Assembly: GCA_958425285.1 (NCBI GenBank)
Contig: CATZVV010000080.1
Coordinates: 1-7,854 of the forward strand
Origin: an uncultured Lachnoclostridium sp.
GTDB lineage: Bacteria > Bacillota > Clostridia > Lachnospirales > Lachnospiraceae
Length of the DNA: 7,854 nucleotides
Reading direction: 5' to 3'
Part shown: in pieces, positions 6,217-7,854 of the stretch
Layout of the letters: every line of letters begins with the position of its first letter
Position numbering within the stretch: position 1 is the first letter of the stretch
Made by a program: the position numbers and the translations under genes
Notes under the pieces: generated by a model
What the model saw: only the letters and a program-made list of their open reading frames with translations
Database searches by the model: none
Told to the model about the DNA's origin: nothing

Positions 6217-6549
6217 ATGGATGGGATTTATGCGGTAAGCGAAATTAGCAGGATCATTGCGCCGATACTTGAAAAATATGGCGTTAGCAGAGCCTATCTG
6301 TTTGGCTCTTACGCCCGTGGGGACGCCCTGCCTGAGAGTGATATTGATTTGCGTATTGACGGCGGGCAGGTACGGAGTATGTTTGGGCTCGGCGGACTTT
6401 ACAGCGATTTGACAGAGGCGTTGCATAAGCCGGTGGATTTAGTTAGCACGGAGGCGCTGAACCACCGTGCCAACGCAGAACGCACAGAAAGTTTCAAAAA
6501 GCATATCAAGGAGGATGAGAAGCTGATTTATGAAGAAGAAAGCCGCTGA
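6217..6549 (+). CDS. mntA: MNT-type nucleotidyltransferase antitoxin (MntA-like)
   Basis: This 110-residue minimal nucleotidyltransferase shows the core motif G30-S31 followed by ten residues and Asp42-x-Asp44 (FGSYARG...SDIDL), with a third likely acidic ligand at Asp74 in KPVDLVS. In characterised MntA-HepT pairs this enzyme uses ATP to AMPylate the tyrosine next to the toxin's catalytic histidine, silencing it. All catalytic positions look intact. ATG 6217 follows a strong GGAAAGGGGTGAG ribosome binding site. Its 3' end overlaps the HEPN gene by 20 bases, which implies translational coupling. Codon and base use look somewhat richer in G+C than the TRAP operon, fitting a mobile cassette. 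The assignment is firm by motif and by its HEPN partner. Confidence 0.92.
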   Translation: MDGIYAVSEISRIIAPILEKYGVSRAYLFGSYARGDALPESDIDLRIDGGQVRSMFGLGGLYSDLTEALHKPVDLVSTEALNHRANAERTESFKKHIKEDEKLIYEEESR

Positions 6550-6940
6550 TATTTTAGAGCATATCCGTCATTATTGTATTGATGTGCAGGAAACGCTGGA
6601 ACGATTCGGAAAAGACAAAGCAGTTTTTGAAACGGATAAGGATTTCCGCAACTCTGTCTGCATGAGCCTTTTCCAGTTAGGAGAATTGACAGGACACTTG
6701 CCGGAGGACTTCCGGGGAGCGACGAAAGCAACTATTTACTGGCCGGCGATTAAGGGGATGCGTAACCTATTTGCACACAATTATGGTGCGATAGACATTG
6801 ACCGTGTGTGGGAAACTGCACTGGAGGATATTCCGAGGTTGTTGGAGTTTTGCAACAAGACGATTGAAATGCATCGCATGATGGAGCAGGAAGCCGTGCA
6901 GCCCGAGCCGGACAGGGGGGCGCTAAAAGTAAATAACTGA
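6530..6940 (+). CDS. hepT: HEPN ribonuclease toxin (HepT-like, DUF86)
   Basis: The 136-residue helical protein carries the HEPN RNase motif Arg78-x4-His83 followed by x-Tyr85 (RNLFAHNY), the RX4HXY form specific to HepT toxins. Tyr85 is the expected AMPylation site for the partner MNT enzyme. The FQLGELTGHLP segment (~48-58) is the conserved helix of this family. HepT cleaves RNA, reported for tRNA in characterised systems; the target here is unknown. ATG 6530 is the only sensible start because an in-frame TGA lies at 6524-6526. The nearest good ribosome binding site, AAGGAGG at 6508-6514, is 15 bases away, so low or coupled translation is likely. The C-terminal ~20 residues (QEAVQPEPDRG...) are an extra polar tail of no known role. 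A strong terminator follows five bases after the stop. Confidence 0.92.
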   Translation: MKKKAADILEHIRHYCIDVQETLERFGKDKAVFETDKDFRNSVCMSLFQLGELTGHLPEDFRGATKATIYWPAIKGMRNLFAHNYGAIDIDRVWETALEDIPRLLEFCNKTIEMHRMMEQEAVQPEPDRGALKVNN

Positions 6941-6942
6941 CG

Positions 6943-7176
6943 ATGAAAAGTATCATGGGAAACCATGGTACTTTTTTTGACCCTTATCAGGGTGGAAAGG
7001 GAAAAGCTACGAAACCAGTTTTGATTTGCGGCGGGATTGCCGCTGGACTTGCGTTGGTGGTATTGGCAATCTGTGACTGGCACACCGGGCAGATGCAGGT
7101 ATCTCTGCTCTCAACAAAAAATATCAGAAACCTCCTTGCAGGAGAGGTTCCCTGGGACTTTTTTCTTTCTGTATAA
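6943..7176 (+). CDS. Doubtful 77-residue ORF with one membrane helix
   Basis: The frame starts two bases after the HEPN stop, has no ribosome binding site of its own, and its first ~12 codons are the terminator hairpin. It encodes one plausible membrane helix (about residues 24-44, rich in Gly/Ala/Leu/Val) followed by a polar tail. The later part looks protein-like (NLLAGEVPWDFF), so this may be the remnant of a longer membrane protein fused by chance to the terminator sequence. I do not recognise it. Confidence 0.2.
   Translation: MKSIMGNHGTFFDPYQGGKGKATKPVLICGGIAAGLALVVLAICDWHTGQMQVSLLSTKNIRNLLAGEVPWDFFLSV
6946..6978 (+). terminator. Intrinsic terminator of the MNT/HEPN operon
   Basis: A 13-bp stem (arms 6946-6958 and 6963-6975, one G-U wobble, GAAA tetraloop) ends in a run of seven T. 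It begins five bases after the HEPN stop codon. The A-run on the 5' side would also give a T-run on the minus strand, so it may work both ways. Confidence 0.85.
7127..7166 (+). terminator. Weak terminator-like hairpin
   Basis: AACCTC (7129-7134) pairs with GAGGTT (7144-7149), and two more pairs are possible around a bulged A. The T-run begins only at 7159, nine bases after the stem, too far for a typical intrinsic terminator. It lies inside the doubtful membrane ORF. Confidence 0.3.
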
Positions 7177-7219
7177 TGTTACCGCCATTATACAGGTCAA
7201 ATCCCGGACAGGCAAGTAG

Positions 7220-7804
7220 AGCAGACTTCGGTCAAATCAAGAGATCAATAACAACATAGCAAAAAAGGATACTCCCCTATCGGAACAGGAAAAGTCTATC
7301 TGTAATACTATTATTGACACCTACATTTCTAAATACTCTTTTGGAGAAATGTACGAGCCATTTTGTGTGTATGATAATTCCAATCCGACAGAGGAAAACG
7401 TCAGTTTTGAGGGAGCCACCAAATTACCGCTTGATGAGGGTGAAGAACACTGTGCGGAAGTTTTTGATTATTGGGGAGAATGTTTGCAGGAGATTGTCAC
7501 TATATTGATGGGGGGGGGGGGTCACATTTAGACGATACGGATATAACAGCGCAGTTTGATTTTCCTGGATAAGGATGGAAATGGAATTGCAATTTAAAGA
7601 GATAAATTCCAGCTTTTCAGGATAATGTACTACGACTTTTATGAGGAAGAGCACGCCGCGCTGGACCGGGCCTACAGCAATAAACATCTCCTTTGGATGG
7701 ACTGTGACGAATCAGCGGCGTCCTCTCCTTTTGGGGTCTGCTCTGCCTTCGGAGAAATAGGCGCACTTGAGAAAATCAAAAAAAGAGCGGTCAAACACTA
7801 TTAG
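7220..7804 (+). pseudogene. Degraded coding region of unknown family, broken at a G tract
   Basis: From 7220 one frame stays open for 103 codons to a TAG at 7529 but has no start codon until an internal ATG at 7349. Its composition is protein-like (acidic, with Trp, Cys and Tyr; for example YEPFCVYDNSNPTEENVSF). At 7510-7521 it meets a 12-G tract and stops within three codons. One extra G would let it continue through SHLDDTDITAQFDF; a further shift gives LDKDGNGIAI and, after a TAA at 7595, a 59-codon stretch from ATG 7625 to the TAG at 7802 (MYYDFYEEEHAALDR...). The pieces look like one gene carrying several frameshifts or stops. I recognise no domain. It may be a remnant of a mobile element beside the toxin-antitoxin cassette. 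Confidence 0.45.
7510..7521 (+). repeat. Homopolymeric G tract (12 G) inside a broken reading frame
   Basis: Twelve G residues follow GAT, giving a poly-glycine stretch directly before a frame-ending TAG. Adding one G restores a longer frame. The lead-in GATG matches the 13-G tract at 551-563. Elsewhere in the window G runs reach only about seven (for example 5302-5308). Confidence 0.9.
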
Positions 7805-7849
7805 GAATTGGCCGCCTAGTCCACCCCATTCATCGGGACGGTGGGCGGC
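7787..7849. repeat. Two mutually exclusive inverted repeats at the right end
   Basis: GCGGTCAA (7787-7794) pairs with TTGGCCGC (7808-7815) with one G-U pair. The same GCCGC (7811-7815) together with CCACC (7821-7825) can pair instead with GGTGGGCGGC (7840-7849) around a 5-base bulge. No T-run is visible before the window ends, so the function is open. Confidence 0.45.
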
Positions 7850-7854
7850 AGTCA

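Noticed and set aside
7424..7687. Minus-strand 87-residue ORF at the right end.
   Set aside because: It has a possible ribosome binding site (complement of AAAGGAG near 7690), but the G tract becomes a proline run, no domain is recognisable, and the opposite strand has the more protein-like fragments. It is the nearest alternative if the plus-strand pseudogene call is wrong.
1..7854. CRISPR array, tRNA, rRNA or riboswitch.
   Set aside because: No regularly spaced direct repeats, tRNA-like cloverleaf, rRNA sequence or recognisable aptamer core was seen on either strand.

Overview
The window looks like a low- to mid-G+C Firmicutes chromosome, most likely a gut-type Clostridia/Lachnospiraceae. 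The reasons are AGGAGG-type ribosome binding sites, sigma-A promoters with 17-bp spacers, a short lipoprotein signal peptide, a TRAP transporter operon, and a MNT/HEPN cassette. This assignment is inference; no rRNA or other marker gene is present.

Region 1 (1-702) holds the 5' part of a minus-strand iron-containing alcohol dehydrogenase, which runs off the left edge, and a divergent control region. That region has two near-consensus promoters, one facing each way. Both -10 boxes lie in the same ten-base motif (TGTATACTAT, core GTATAC), and a 13-G homopolymer lies between the promoters.

Region 2 (703-6058) is one rightward transcription unit: HIT-family hydrolase, TRAP substrate-binding lipoprotein (DctP), TRAP small permease (DctQ), TRAP large permease (DctM), IlvD/Edd-type dehydratase, then the first 57 codons of an FAD-dependent oxidoreductase that stops early. 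The coherent reading is uptake of an organic or sugar acid by the TRAP system, dehydration by the Fe-S dehydratase to a 2-keto acid, and redox steps by the divergent Fe-ADH and (originally) the FAD enzyme. The substrate cannot be read from the sequence.

Region 3 (about 6060-6980) is an inserted-looking defence/stability module. It has nested inverted repeats, a strong extended -10 promoter embedded in a palindrome, a MNT-type nucleotidyltransferase antitoxin overlapping a HEPN (HepT/DUF86) toxin with an intact RX4HXY motif, and a near-perfect intrinsic terminator. It follows directly after the truncated FAD gene, so the junction probably records a deletion or insertion.

Region 4 (6980-7854) has no intact gene I can support. 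It holds a doubtful one-helix ORF, a degraded unrecognised coding region broken at a 12-G tract and by stops or frameshifts, and competing hairpins at the right end. It reads as accessory debris next to the toxin-antitoxin cassette.
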